From Gemmataceae bacterium (GTDB lineage Bacteria > Planctomycetota > Planctomycetia > Gemmatales > Gemmataceae): a stretch of 42,998 nt of DNA. The notes below the pieces were generated by a model. It searched no databases and had not been told where the DNA came from. It saw only the letters and a list, made by a program, of their open reading frames with translations. The translations under genes were made by a program, and so were the position numbers. Positions within the stretch are counted from its first letter, which is position 1; every line of letters begins with the position of its first letter. Shown here one piece after another: positions 16,236 to 25,569 of the stretch. The DNA is taken from NCBI GenBank assembly GCA_019752375.1, contig JAIEMG010000157.1, positions 1 to 42,998 on the forward strand, read 5' to 3'.

Positions 16236-18287
16236 CTATTGGCGACGCGGGTCGGACGTATCCCACAACAATACGGTGGCATCCTGGCTGCCCGAAGCCA
16301 GCACCTTGCCGTCCGCGGAGAACGCCAGCGAGGAAATCGGTCCTGGATGGCCATGAAACTGAAAGCGATCCCGTCCCGTGGCGACATCCCAGATGTGGAT
16401 CGTCTTTCCTTCAACCACGGCAGCCAGCATTCCGCCATTCGGCGAGAAGCGGATATTCGTTACCGACTTCAAGTTCCGACCGAGTCGGGCGGAGACTTCC
16501 CCTTTGCCGACGTCACGCACACAGATTTCTTCCTTCTCCGCGATCGCGATCGTTTTTCCATCAGGCGACCAGGAACTCTCGCCGCCAAAGTTCGTTTTCG
16601 CGTCCCAACTCAGCTTGCCTGTGACTGCGTCCCACACGCGCAGCGGTTCATAGGCGCCGGCCGAGGCAATCCGACTGCCATCTGGAGAGAACGCCAGGTA
16701 GCTGAGTGCCAGCGGATTGCGAAAATCGATGTACAGCTCGCGCTTGCCTGTGGCCGTGTCCCAGACCGACAGTTTCGTCGGGGCCTTCTGGTCCACATAT
16801 GTCTCGCCGGCAAGGCGCCGGCCGTCGGCAGAGAAAGCAAAGCGAGTGTTCCCGCCCTTCAAGTCCCCCTCGCACGGGCGAAGCTCCTTCATGGTCGCCA
16901 CGTCCCGGAGGTGGGCGGTCTTGTCGGCTTCGTTCCAGCGGCAGAGGAGTTTGCCATCGCTGGAAAACGTGTCCCACCGCCCTGCCTCTCGATTGTCCGC
17001 CACCTGCCGAGGCGCACCTTTCGCGTGGATGTCCCAGTGAAGCACCCTGCTCATGGTGTCGCAGGTAAGAAGTGACTTGCCGTCGGCCGAAAATGAAAGG
17101 GGGAACACGGCGCCGTGATGGGCGGCGTCGGCACTGCCTTCCGTCAGTGGAATTGCCTTGCCCGCGGCCATGCGCCAGCGAAGGATCCGATACCCGTCGA
17201 TGCGGACCAAGAGTTGCCCGTCGCGGGCCATGGCGTGCTCTCCAGATTTGAACCGCTGCCGCTCTTTCCGCGTGGCCGTTTCGTAAGCGATGACGCCCCC
17301 TTTGCTTGGCGAGATGAACAGGCTTTTGCCGTCCGACGAAAACGCCACCGACTGATAGGCGAGGTAGCGGCCATTCTCCTGGGCGCCCGGGTCCGGGTCG
17401 CCCACGGAATACAGTGTTTTGCCCGTGGCCACCTCCCAGACGGAGACGGTCGAAGCGCCGCCGGCCACGGCTAGACTTTTGCCGTCCGGCGAGAATGCCA
17501 GCGAGGCGGCTGTCCCCGCCGGCAGCTCGTGGAGTGTCTTACCCGTGGCTGCGTCCCAGAGCCGGACGACGTTCTCGGAACCACCAAACGTACCGTGCCG
17601 GTTGTAGCCCGAGGCCAGGACCTTCCCGCAGGGCGAATACGCAAGTGCTTTGACCGCACTCTTGTGACCGGGGAAACGGCGAACCACCTTGCCCGTCGGC
17701 ACCTGAAGCAGGACAAACATGGCCTGTCCGGCATTTCGCTCGTCGCCGCAAGGCACGGCGATGGTATTCCCGTCCGCGGCGAACGCGAGGATGGGCGACC
17801 CTCCATTGCCCGGTGCGAGCTTGGCGGAACCCAACTCGGTGCCCTTGCTCACATCCCAGAAAACGACTTCGCCCGAGTGGGCGGCAGCGATCGCGCGCCC
17901 GTCGGGCGAGAATGCGATGGTGCGCATGCCCCGGTCTGTATCTCCCAGCTGGCGAAGGAGCTTCCCGCTGGCCGAATCCCAGAGCCAGACGATTCCCGAT
18001 GCCGTGGACGCTATGATGCGCTGGTCCGACGAGAGCGCCACGGAAGTGACGACGTCCGGATGCGCCAGGCGCGCGGCGCCCAGCCGGTCCAAGGAGCCCG
18101 CGGGGAGCGGATCGCCATAGCGATCCAGGCGCGGCGCCATCGGTACATCCGCACGCGCGACCGCGGAAGGCCGGTGGCTTGCTTTCAACTCTTCGCGGTG
18201 CCAGGGGACACGGTCCAAGCCGAGCAGGACCAACAGCGTGCCCCAGGCGAGCACTCTCAATCGCCGCGCCATTGCTGGAGCCCTCAT
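16236..18287 (-). CDS. Secreted or anchored WD40-repeat protein
   Basis: This encodes 683 residues. An N-terminal hydrophobic segment (about 7-24) precedes the planctomycete signature L-D-R-Y-G-D-P-L-P-A-G. Many WD40 units follow, each of the type A-F-S-P-D-G-K-x-L-A followed by V-x-L-W-D-x-A-T-G-K, running to the C-terminus (L-L-W-D-T). It should fold as one or two beta-propellers outside the cytoplasmic membrane and serve as a binding scaffold; no catalytic domain is seen. GGAGGT lies eight bases before the ATG at 18287. It is divergent from and homologous to the gene at 18574. The function is unknown. Confidence 0.88.
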   Translation of the reverse strand: MRAPAMARRLRVLAWGTLLVLLGLDRVPWHREELKASHRPSAVARADVPMAPRLDRYGDPLPAGSLDRLGAARLAHPDVVTSVALSSDQRIIASTASGIVWLWDSASGKLLRQLGDTDRGMRTIAFSPDGRAIAAAHSGEVVFWDVSKGTELGSAKLAPGNGGSPILAFAADGNTIAVPCGDERNAGQAMFVLLQVPTGKVVRRFPGHKSAVKALAYSPCGKVLASGYNRHGTFGGSENVVRLWDAATGKTLHELPAGTAASLAFSPDGKSLAVAGGASTVSVWEVATGKTLYSVGDPDPGAQENGRYLAYQSVAFSSDGKSLFISPSKGGVIAYETATRKERQRFKSGEHAMARDGQLLVRIDGYRILRWRMAAGKAIPLTEGSADAAHHGAVFPLSFSADGKSLLTCDTMSRVLHWDIHAKGAPRQVADNREAGRWDTFSSDGKLLCRWNEADKTAHLRDVATMKELRPCEGDLKGGNTRFAFSADGRRLAGETYVDQKAPTKLSVWDTATGKRELYIDFRNPLALSYLAFSPDGSRIASAGAYEPLRVWDAVTGKLSWDAKTNFGGESSWSPDGKTIAIAEKEEICVRDVGKGEVSARLGRNLKSVTNIRFSPNGGMLAAVVEGKTIHIWDVATGRDRFQFHGHPGPISSLAFSADGKVLASGSQDATVLLWDTSDPRRQ

Positions 18288-18573
18288 TGTGCATACCTCC
18301 GGTGGAGAGGGTATTCTTCCTCCTCAGGATAACGAAAGCGCGTCCCGCGAATACGAAATTTCCAGGCAACGGTCGGCGCCGCGGGCGGACTTCACGTCCA
18401 TCCCGCTCGCGTCGGCCCAACGGGGGAAACCGTCTACCCGCGAAAAAAGTAGCCGGCTGACGGCTTCCCGGCTGTAATGAGAAACCGAGCTTGCGGGACG
18501 CGGCGGCGTTCTCTGAAGAAACGGCCCGCGTGTCATCGCGCCGTCAGAAGATTTCCACGTCATGGAGATGGTC
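18288..18573. other. Divergent promoter region between two WD40 genes
   Basis: This 286-base region lies between two divergently transcribed, related genes and should carry both promoters. I cannot identify a clear operator or -10/-35 pair, and there is no supported gene inside. Confidence 0.4.
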
Positions 18574-21294
18574 ATGCGATCCATGCTTGGGGCGGTCTCG
18601 ATCACACTGCTGAGCCTGATCGTTCTCGCGAACGGAATGCCGCCGGACGCGATGCCGCGCGCCGACCGCTACGGCGACCCGTTACCGCTCGGGGCCATCG
18701 CCCGCCTGGGAACGGCGCGCCTGCGGCAGGAACACCGGGTTTTGGACATGGCCTTTTCCCCGGATGGTAAGGGCCTGGCCTCGACGGATGGCTCGACGGT
18801 GTATCTCTGGAGTACCGCAACTGGCGCGCTCGGCAAGAAGCTTCAGCCAACGCCGGCGGCTGCCACCAAGCGAAACGCAGGGCATCAGCTAGCATCCACG
18901 GTTTTTTGCATGGCGTACGCTCCCAGCGGCGCTCGCCTGGCCACCGGTGGGGCCACGATCGAGATCTGGGACGTTGCCAGCGGTAAGCGAGTCCGCGAGC
19001 TGAAAGATGAGGAACTGAAGACCAAAGAGAATGGGCTGGTGACGGAAAGTTGCATTGCATTTTCGCCGGATGGAAAACAACTCGCTTCCTGGAGCGCGAC
19101 GAACGGGAGCGCCCAGGACGACCATGTGCTCATCCGTCTGTGGGACGCTGCCAATGGACAATTGCTCGCCAAGTTCGACGTCGGTGACGTGCCTTCGGGA
19201 TCCTGGCGGCACGAGCGGGAAGATCGGCTCGCCTTTTCTCCGAATGGCAAGATTCTCGCTGGCCTTCATCACGGCAAAACGCTTTACAAATCATCGTTCG
19301 GTTCATCGATCCCCGTGGGCTATTCCGGCGAGATTTGGCTTTGGGAAACCGATACCGGGCGCATGCATCAGAGAATTCCCGTATCGACGAGCGTGTCCTC
19401 GTTGATGTTCTCGCCGGATGGCAAGACGCTGGAAGTCGCGGGTACCGAATGGTACAGGGTCAACACCGCGAATTCTGGCATTGCCGCGAGCTACCGCTCA
19501 GGCACGGTATCCGTCTTGTATGACGCAGCCACGGGAAAGGAACGGTCAAGAACAAGCCAGAGCGGGGAAAAACCAGTCCTTCGTCCGTTCGACCCTCACC
19601 TGGCGGGCCTGCGTTATTTTCGCTTGTCGGCGGACCGCAAGACGATCGCACGGTACGGAAGTGGATGTGCCATCTACCTGTGCGATCCAGTCACGGGAAA
19701 AGAAAAGACCGTCCGCCCCGGTCATGACAGCTGGGTGACGGACCTGGCCTTCTCTGCCGATAGCAGGACGGTCGCCTCCGCAAGTGTGTTGGACGGCGCC
19801 TTTCGAGTCTGGGACGCTCGGAGCGGCAAGCATCTCTCTGCTTCGCAATTGCCAGCCCAAACCGACGCCTTCCACGTCGGCAATGGCCTATCGTTTTCAC
19901 CGGATGGCGGCACGCTCGCCGTGGACAACACCTTCTGGGAACAAAAAACGGGCAAACAGCTGGCCAATGCGAGAGTAGCGGTCGACACTTCTCGCGGGCG
20001 CCTTCGCGCCAGTACGTTCTCCCCGGACGGCAAAACCTTTGCATTCATTGCGGGAAGCGATCAAGAACAACAGCTCGGCGTTTGTCGGTGGGACGGTGAA
20101 AACACATCTTCCTATCAAGACCTGACCTATCCCAAAGACAGGGACAGGCGGACGCAAACCACGATTGTCGGTTGCGTATTTCTGGATCCGGCTACCCTGG
20201 CTTCGGCCGTGCAATCCACCGCCTTTGGCCGCACATCGCCCTTTATTCCCGAAGCCGCACGCGATGACTGGAGATGGAAGCAGCATGGTACGCTTGTTTG
20301 GTGGGATACCAGCACCGCTCAGGCAAAGCAGTGCCGAGAGTTCCAGTTGCCCACCTCTGCTTCCAATCTTGCCTATCTTGCCGTCTCGTCCGATGGGCGG
20401 GCGGTGGCTGGGCTACTAACGGAGCAATCCGAGACAACGCCGCCGGAATTCTCATACTCCTGGATCATCGCCGAGACTTACAGCGGCAGAGAAGTCTGTA
20501 GGGTGGCCGTGGGCAAGAGGACAATGCAGGACTATCCCCGTTCGGCTGCCTTTTCGCCCGACGGCAAGCTGCTCGCCTGGGGAACACAAGCGGGTTCCAT
20601 CCACCTTTACGATCTGGGCAGCGGTCAGGAGCTTGCCCGCTTCGCCGCGTCTCCCTCCAGCGTTGTCCGGCTTGTCTTCTCGCCGGACAACGAGCTGCTG
20701 GCTTCGTTCGGGCACGGCACCGAGGTCCTGATGTGGGACGTGGCGGCAGTCGTCGCCGCCAAGCGACCAAGGAACGATCTCAGCGCCGAGGCTTTCGCCG
20801 CGCTGTGGTCAGATTTGGCCGACCGGGATGCCGCCGTGGCCTGGCGGTCGACCGGGACCTTGTCCGCGTCGGGAGAACATGTGGTTCCCTTCTTGAAGAA
20901 ACGGCTGCGACCCGCCGAACCCGTCGACCCGCGGCTCATCGACCGGCTCATCGGAGACCTCGATAGTCCGCAGTTCCAGGTTCGGCAAGCAGCCGTCGCG
21001 GAGCTAAGCAAGCTGGGCAGACCATGCCTGTTGGCCCTCAAACGCGTGCTGGACAGACAGCCTGCCCTCGAGGTGCGCCGGCGCGTCGAGTCGTTGCTGG
21101 ATGAAATCGGCAAGCAACCGCCTTTTTCCGTGGAGCAGTTGCGCCGACTGCGTGCCATCCAGGTGCTCGAACGAAACGGCTCGACCGAGGCGCGTGCCCT
21201 GCTTGAGGCCATGGGGAAAGGCGATCCCGACGCGTTCGAGACTGCTGATGCCCGACGCGCCTTGGCCCGATTGAGCTTTCGCGCCAGGCGCTGA
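18574..21294 (+). CDS. Secreted WD40-repeat protein with C-terminal HEAT-like region
   Basis: This encodes 906 residues from the chosen start. A signal-like hydrophobic segment (about 4-24) is followed by R-A-D-R-Y-G-D-P-L-P-L-G-A, the same signature as its divergent neighbour. About ten WD40-type blades then follow (A-F-S-P-D-G-K, I-E-I-W-D, V-W-D-A-R-S-G-K). From about residue 730 the chain is helical: A-F-A-A-L-W-S-D-L and F-Q-V-R-Q-A-A-V-A-E-L-S-K-L-G, the latter a HEAT/armadillo-like repeat ending in R-V-E-S-L-L-D. ATG 18574 is chosen because GGAG lies just before it; in-frame ATGs at 18562 and 18568 lack one. No enzyme domain is seen. It is probably a planctomycete-specific scaffold. 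Confidence 0.88.
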   Translation: MRSMLGAVSITLLSLIVLANGMPPDAMPRADRYGDPLPLGAIARLGTARLRQEHRVLDMAFSPDGKGLASTDGSTVYLWSTATGALGKKLQPTPAAATKRNAGHQLASTVFCMAYAPSGARLATGGATIEIWDVASGKRVRELKDEELKTKENGLVTESCIAFSPDGKQLASWSATNGSAQDDHVLIRLWDAANGQLLAKFDVGDVPSGSWRHEREDRLAFSPNGKILAGLHHGKTLYKSSFGSSIPVGYSGEIWLWETDTGRMHQRIPVSTSVSSLMFSPDGKTLEVAGTEWYRVNTANSGIAASYRSGTVSVLYDAATGKERSRTSQSGEKPVLRPFDPHLAGLRYFRLSADRKTIARYGSGCAIYLCDPVTGKEKTVRPGHDSWVTDLAFSADSRTVASASVLDGAFRVWDARSGKHLSASQLPAQTDAFHVGNGLSFSPDGGTLAVDNTFWEQKTGKQLANARVAVDTSRGRLRASTFSPDGKTFAFIAGSDQEQQLGVCRWDGENTSSYQDLTYPKDRDRRTQTTIVGCVFLDPATLASAVQSTAFGRTSPFIPEAARDDWRWKQHGTLVWWDTSTAQAKQCREFQLPTSASNLAYLAVSSDGRAVAGLLTEQSETTPPEFSYSWIIAETYSGREVCRVAVGKRTMQDYPRSAAFSPDGKLLAWGTQAGSIHLYDLGSGQELARFAASPSSVVRLVFSPDNELLASFGHGTEVLMWDVAAVVAAKRPRNDLSAEAFAALWSDLADRDAAVAWRSTGTLSASGEHVVPFLKKRLRPAEPVDPRLIDRLIGDLDSPQFQVRQAAVAELSKLGRPCLLALKRVLDRQPALEVRRRVESLLDEIGKQPPFSVEQLRRLRAIQVLERNGSTEARALLEAMGKGDPDAFETADARRALARLSFRARR

Positions 21295-21598
21295 GCGGTT
21301 GCAGCCTCCATTGGGGGGGGACGCGCCTCTGCAAAACGAGGGACGCCTTCACGCCTCGGACGGCGACGTTCCTGAAGAGGCGGCCGTCATGCCGGCGGAC
21401 ACGCCCACCGTCACGAGATACATCCATGAATCCCGCTGATGCGGTCGCGTTCGCCAACGGCACGCCTTGAAAATCCAGGGGCGTTCCCTGGGGAATCGGA
21501 TCGCATCAGCTAAGGTTTTCTGCACGGTAGGAGAGGCGGGACAGCGCTGACGGGCCGGGCAACTTTGGCTGCCCGGCCCGTTTTGCTACGCCCGTGGT
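21295..21598. other. Intergenic region between convergent genes
   Basis: About 300 bases without a supported gene. It contains a run of eight G residues near 21314 and the terminator at 21550-21585. Nothing else is recognisable. Confidence 0.4.
21550..21585 (+). terminator. GC-rich hairpin terminator
   Basis: CGGGCCGGGCA and TGCCCGGCCCG form an 11-bp stem with an eight-base loop, followed by TTTT on the plus strand. It sits between the WD40 gene and the convergent gene at 21599. Confidence 0.75.
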
Positions 21599-21928
21599 TC
21601 AGCGCCTGTAATACCCGTGTGAGCCCACGCCGTACGGATAAGAAGGCGCACCGTGGCTTGGCGGCGGGGCGTAGTGCCCGCCGTAGGTGGGTGCCTGGCC
21701 AATCGTATGCCCGAGCGGCAGCACGTCATGTAGCCCCCGACTGTAGTGATTGAGGGGCCCCAACGGGGTCGGGTAGCCCGGTTCGTAAGGTAGGTAGTCG
21801 TGTGCGCCGTAGCCCAAGTAGTGGCCCCGAGCCACGACGGGCGGAAAGGCCGATGCCGGCGAGGCGAGGGAGCCGGAAACCAGCGCGCCGGCAAGCAAGG
21901 CCAAGACGGTCAGCAATTTCGTGCGCAT
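21599..21928 (-). CDS. Small secreted Gly/Tyr/His/Pro-rich protein
   Basis: This encodes 109 residues. A good signal peptide (1-28, ending S-P-A-S-A) leads into a low-complexity mature chain rich in Gly, Tyr, His and Pro (for example H-Y-L-G-Y-G-A-H-D-Y and Y-G-V-G-S-H-G-Y-Y-R-R). A strong ribosome binding site (GAGGAGGAAT) precedes the ATG at 21928. The gene at 32992-33300 encodes a similar Tyr/His/Gly-rich secreted protein. Dense His and Tyr could bind metal or form a surface polymer. The function is unknown. Confidence 0.75.
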   Translation of the reverse strand: MRTKLLTVLALLAGALVSGSLASPASAFPPVVARGHYLGYGAHDYLPYEPGYPTPLGPLNHYSRGLHDVLPLGHTIGQAPTYGGHYAPPPSHGAPSYPYGVGSHGYYRR

Positions 21929-22292
21929 GGCAAATTCCTCCTCATTCCGTGCGGCTGTCGGCCAGAGTTGTCCAAAGGCGAGAGGATGTCGGGCACGGAG
22001 ATCGGTTCCGTTGTCCTGGCCGGACATTTCGTTCCTCCCTCCTACGTCACAGGAACGCGCATCGGCGCGAATCTTGCGCTGGCCCGCATTGTAGAAAGGC
22101 CGCGCCGGACCGCAACGGCCCGGTTTTTCGCCTGCGAAACATGGGCGGCTTGCGTCGGATTGAGCGTTTCGGCGATTGGACGAAACGGACGGCGATGGCA
22201 CGAACCTTGCATCACTTCAAAGCGGCTGGCGGGCCTCTCATCACATGGCTGGTTCCGCGGAATCGGCCGGGTTCTTCCTGGAGGGGAATGGC

Positions 22293-22631
22293 ATGGCTCA
22301 CCAAGAGTACGCCTCGTGCATCGAAGCCTGTGTGCAGTGCGCCCAAGCGTGCGAGCATTGCGGCAACGCCTGCTTGTCCGAGTCCGACCCCGCGAAAATG
22401 GCCGAATGCATTCGTTTAGACCAGGATTGTGCCGCGATCTGCTGGGAAGCCGCGGCCTTCATGAGCCGGGACTCGCCATTCGCCGAGGCGATGTGTCGGG
22501 CCTGCGCCGACATTTGCGAGGCCTGCGGCGCGGAATGCGCCAAGCACCGCGTCGAACACTGTCGCCAATGCGCGGATGCTTGCCGCCGTTGCGCGGATGA
22601 ATGCCGAAAGATGGCCGGTGCCGTCACCTAA
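22293..22631 (+). CDS. Cytosolic four-helix-bundle copper-storage protein (Csp3-like, DUF326)
   Basis: This encodes 112 residues and no signal peptide. About 19 cysteines occur mostly as C-x3-C or C-x2-C pairs along four helices: C-I-E-A-C-V-Q-C near the N-terminus, C-R-A-C-A-D-I-C-E-A-C in the middle, and C-R-Q-C-A-D-A-C-R-R-C near the end. Length and pattern match the cytosolic Csp3 proteins that store Cu(I). Start ATG 22293 follows GGAGGGG; the upstream in-frame extension has no Csp character. Together with the exported copy at 1627, the island covers both compartments. Confidence 0.92.
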   Translation: MAHQEYASCIEACVQCAQACEHCGNACLSESDPAKMAECIRLDQDCAAICWEAAAFMSRDSPFAEAMCRACADICEACGAECAKHRVEHCRQCADACRRCADECRKMAGAVT

Positions 22632-22780
22632 ATTCGCGGCCCCGTGCAACCCAGCGCCTCTCGATCGGCAAACGATCGTGCTTTGAACCGTCAGCCGCCT
22701 TTTCCAGCTGCGGTGGGACCGGCCGGGTGCTCCGGCCGGATGTCCTCTTCAATCCATAGCACCGAACGGAGGAATTACTG

Positions 22781-23410
22781 ATGGGACCCAACCTGCGTCC
22801 AGCCGGCCTCTCTGCCACGGTCGGCTTCATCGCGCTGAGCGCTGGCAGCCTATTGCTGAGCAATTTGCCGAGTGCCCGCAGCGACGACAAGAGCGCAACC
22901 GCCCACGCGGCGCACCAGCTTAAGAGCGCTCCCGGCGCCGCCGACCTGCCTTTCGACGTCCAGTTCATCGACAGCATGGCGGCTCACCACCAAATGGGCG
23001 TGGCTATGGCCGCGCTGGTGCCCGACCGCGCCCGGCACGCCGAACTCAAGGAGATGGCGAAGAAGAGCATCGACGACCAGCGCCAGGAAATCCAGCAGCT
23101 CAATAAATGGCGGCAGCAGTGGTACGCCGACAAAAGCTCCGGGCTGAACATGGAGCTGCCAGGCATGGCGGCCATGAAGAACATGCGCATGGACAAGCTG
23201 AAAGCGGCCAGCGGCGAGCCGTTCGATCTGTTGTTCATCGACGAAATGCTGCCGCACCACCAAGGGGCCATCGACCTGAGTCGGCAAGCCCTGACCAAGG
23301 CGGACCATGCGGAACTCAAGAAGTTCGCGCAAAAGGTCATCGACGCCCAGGAGAAGGAGAAGGAGCACCTCAAGCACCTGAAGTCGCAATGGAGCAAGGA
23401 GCCGAAATGA
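22781..23410 (+). CDS. Secreted DUF305 protein
   Basis: This encodes 209 residues. A signal peptide (about 1-34) is followed by two copies of the DUF305 ferritin-like motif: F-D-V-Q-F-I-D-S-M-A-A-H-H-Q-M-G and F-D-L-L-F-I-D-E-M-L-P-H-H-Q-G-A. Between them lie helical, Lys/Glu-rich stretches with a Met-rich linker (M-A-A-M-K-N-M-R-M). DUF305 proteins are usually periplasmic and often encoded with copper resistance genes; a metal role is inferred from this and the paired His. GGAGG precedes ATG 22781. The gene is followed by the DUF4396 gene at 88 bases. Confidence 0.9.
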   Translation: MGPNLRPAGLSATVGFIALSAGSLLLSNLPSARSDDKSATAHAAHQLKSAPGAADLPFDVQFIDSMAAHHQMGVAMAALVPDRARHAELKEMAKKSIDDQRQEIQQLNKWRQQWYADKSSGLNMELPGMAAMKNMRMDKLKAASGEPFDLLFIDEMLPHHQGAIDLSRQALTKADHAELKKFAQKVIDAQEKEKEHLKHLKSQWSKEPK

Positions 23411-23497
23411 CGCCAGCCGGAGCGCGGGTCTGGACGCGGCACGATCCGATCTTCCGCCCAGACTCGCGCTGCCGGCCGCTACTGTATGGAGGGCCGC

Positions 23498-24277
23498 ATG
23501 TCGCCGTTCGCACTGCCGATCCTGGGGCCGCTCGCCTGGATCGACGTCGTCCTTGTGGGCTGGTTTGCCCTGACCCTCTTGTCGGCGGCCTACGTCGCGT
23601 GGGATTGCTTCACCAATAACCCCGAATTGGCGGTGATGAAGTGGGGCTGGGTGCTGGTGACGCTGTACATGGGCCCGCTGGCGTTTATTCTTTACGTGCT
23701 TGCCTGCAAAGAAGCGGCGCCAGGGACGCACGAGGAGTTTGTCAGGCCGCTGTGGAAGCAAGCCCTTGGCTCGACCATCCATTGCCTGGCGGGAGACGCG
23801 ACCGGCATCATTGTGGCGGCGACAGCCACCGCCTTGCTGGGCCTTCCCATGTGGCTGGATTTCATCGTCGAGTACGTCGTCGGCTTCGCCTTCGGGCTAT
23901 TCCTTTTCCAGGCGCTCTTCATGAAGGACATGATGGGCGGGTCGTACACCAAGGCGCTACGGCACTCCTTTCTGCCCGAATGGCTGTCGATGAACATGGT
24001 GATGGCCGGGATGTATCCAGCCATGGTCCTGTTGATGATGGGGCGCGACATGCGCGCCATGGAGCCGACCGAACTGGCCTTCTGGGGCTCGATGTCCGCG
24101 GCGGTCGCGATCGGCGCGGCCACGGCGTATCCGGTCAACGTCTGGCTGGTGAAGGTTGGCCTCAAGCACGGCATGGGCACGGTGCGAGCACTGGGCAAAG
24201 GCGGTCACAGCCGCGACCTGGAGCGCCAGCGCTGGCCGACCGCTGCGTCGATGTCCCAGGCACCACACACCGCTTGA
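23498..24277 (+). CDS. DUF4396 multi-pass membrane protein
   Basis: This encodes 259 residues with about six membrane helices. Diagnostic segments are H-C-L-A-G-D-A-T-G-I, E-Y-V-V-G-F-A-F-G and the Met-rich helix L-S-M-N-M-V-M-A-G-M-Y-P-A-M. This is the DUF4396 pattern; such genes recur next to copper oxidases and copper ATPases, and the His/Cys and Met-rich helices could handle copper in the membrane (inference). ATG 23498 follows GGAGGG; an ATG at 23486 overlaps that site and is less likely. The multicopper oxidase gene starts ten bases after the stop. Confidence 0.85.
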   Translation: MSPFALPILGPLAWIDVVLVGWFALTLLSAAYVAWDCFTNNPELAVMKWGWVLVTLYMGPLAFILYVLACKEAAPGTHEEFVRPLWKQALGSTIHCLAGDATGIIVAATATALLGLPMWLDFIVEYVVGFAFGLFLFQALFMKDMMGGSYTKALRHSFLPEWLSMNMVMAGMYPAMVLLMMGRDMRAMEPTELAFWGSMSAAVAIGAATAYPVNVWLVKVGLKHGMGTVRALGKGGHSRDLERQRWPTAASMSQAPHTA

Positions 24278-24287
24278 GGAAGAGACC

Positions 24288-25514
24288 ATGAACCTTCAAG
24301 ACCACGCGGGCCAGGGCATGAATATGCCTGCGGGCGCCCCCGGAAGTTCCGGGGCCGCATCCGGGGCGGCCGGGGGCCGCGACGACATGGCGCAAGCCCG
24401 CACGGTTTCATCAGCCACCGGTCCGCAGCAGTTCGCCGTCTCGTTCGCCACCCTGCTGGCGCTGGGTGCGGCGGTCACCTACTGTGTTTTGTCCGTCAAC
24501 CTGAACTTGGGCGCCCGCGACGTGGGCGGGGCCGTCATGCCTCCAGGCATGACCGCGACTTACGACACACCCGGCCAAGCCATGCGCGACATGGCGGCAA
24601 TCGACCCGCGCCACGTCCGCTACACTGCCCCGCTCGACGCGCGCGGCGACCAGCCGCTCGTCCCACGTCTGGAGAACGGCGTGAAGGTCTTCGACCTCGA
24701 CGCTTCGGTCATCCGCTGGAATATCTTGCCCGACGTGCAAGTCTCGGCCTATGCGTTCAACCGGCAGGTGCCTGGACCGCGCCTGCGCATCACCGAGGGT
24801 GACCACGTCCGGATCAACCTCGCCAATCACCTGCCCGAGGCGACCTCGGTTCACTGGCACGGGCTGATTTTGCCGAACGCGATGGACGGCGCCGCCGAGA
24901 TCACCCAGGCGCCGATCCAGCGTGGGGAAACTTACGTTTACGAATTCACGGCCCGCCAGCACGGCACATACTTCTACCATTCGCACCGAGAGCCAGACCG
25001 GCAGCAAGCGCTGGGCATGTACGGCGCACTAATCATCGATCCGAAAGACCCCGGCGCCAAAACCGACTACGATCTGGAGTACACCATCCAGCTGCAGGAA
25101 TGGCTCCACCGGCGGGGCTATACGTTTCCCGCCATGATGATGGAAGGCACGCTGCCGAACTACTTCACCATCAATGGCAAGGCCTACCCCGCGACGGAAA
25201 CCATTTCCATGAAGGTCGGCCAGAAGCTGCTGGTGCGCTTCATCGGCAGCCACAACAACTTTATCCACCCGATGCACATTCACGGCGGACCGTTCACGGT
25301 CGTGGCGACCGACGGCAATGTCGTGCCCAAGGCCGCCCGGATCGAGAAGGACACGATCAACGTCGGCCCCGGTGAGCGCTACGACGTGATCTGGACGGCA
25401 CGCGAGCCGGGAAAATGGCTCCTGCATTGCCACATGCCGCACCACGTCACGAACAACAACGTCGAGATGAACGGCGCGGGTGGTCTGGCGATGCTCATCG
25501 AGGTGGCTCCGTAA
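24288..25514 (+). CDS. Membrane-anchored multicopper oxidase
   Basis: This encodes 408 residues. A cytosolic Gly/Met/Ala-rich tail (1-45) precedes one membrane helix (about 48-72), so the catalytic part is periplasmic and tethered. Copper motifs are H-W-H (189-191), H-S-H (231-233), H-P-M-H-I-H (327-332) and H-C-H with H386 (380-386). The usual axial type 1 position five residues after H386 is Asn (T-N-N-N) rather than Met or Leu, which may alter the redox potential. It probably oxidises Cu(I) or another reduced substrate. GAGGAAGAG precedes ATG 24288. It forms a tight group with DUF4396 and DUF2231 genes. Confidence 0.9.
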   Translation: MNLQDHAGQGMNMPAGAPGSSGAASGAAGGRDDMAQARTVSSATGPQQFAVSFATLLALGAAVTYCVLSVNLNLGARDVGGAVMPPGMTATYDTPGQAMRDMAAIDPRHVRYTAPLDARGDQPLVPRLENGVKVFDLDASVIRWNILPDVQVSAYAFNRQVPGPRLRITEGDHVRINLANHLPEATSVHWHGLILPNAMDGAAEITQAPIQRGETYVYEFTARQHGTYFYHSHREPDRQQALGMYGALIIDPKDPGAKTDYDLEYTIQLQEWLHRRGYTFPAMMMEGTLPNYFTINGKAYPATETISMKVGQKLLVRFIGSHNNFIHPMHIHGGPFTVVATDGNVVPKAARIEKDTINVGPGERYDVIWTAREPGKWLLHCHMPHHVTNNNVEMNGAGGLAMLIEVAP

Positions 25515-25569
25515 CGCGGTTGGCCCGGGCCGCAAGCGTCTCGGCTTTTTGGACCTTCGAGGAATTGAC

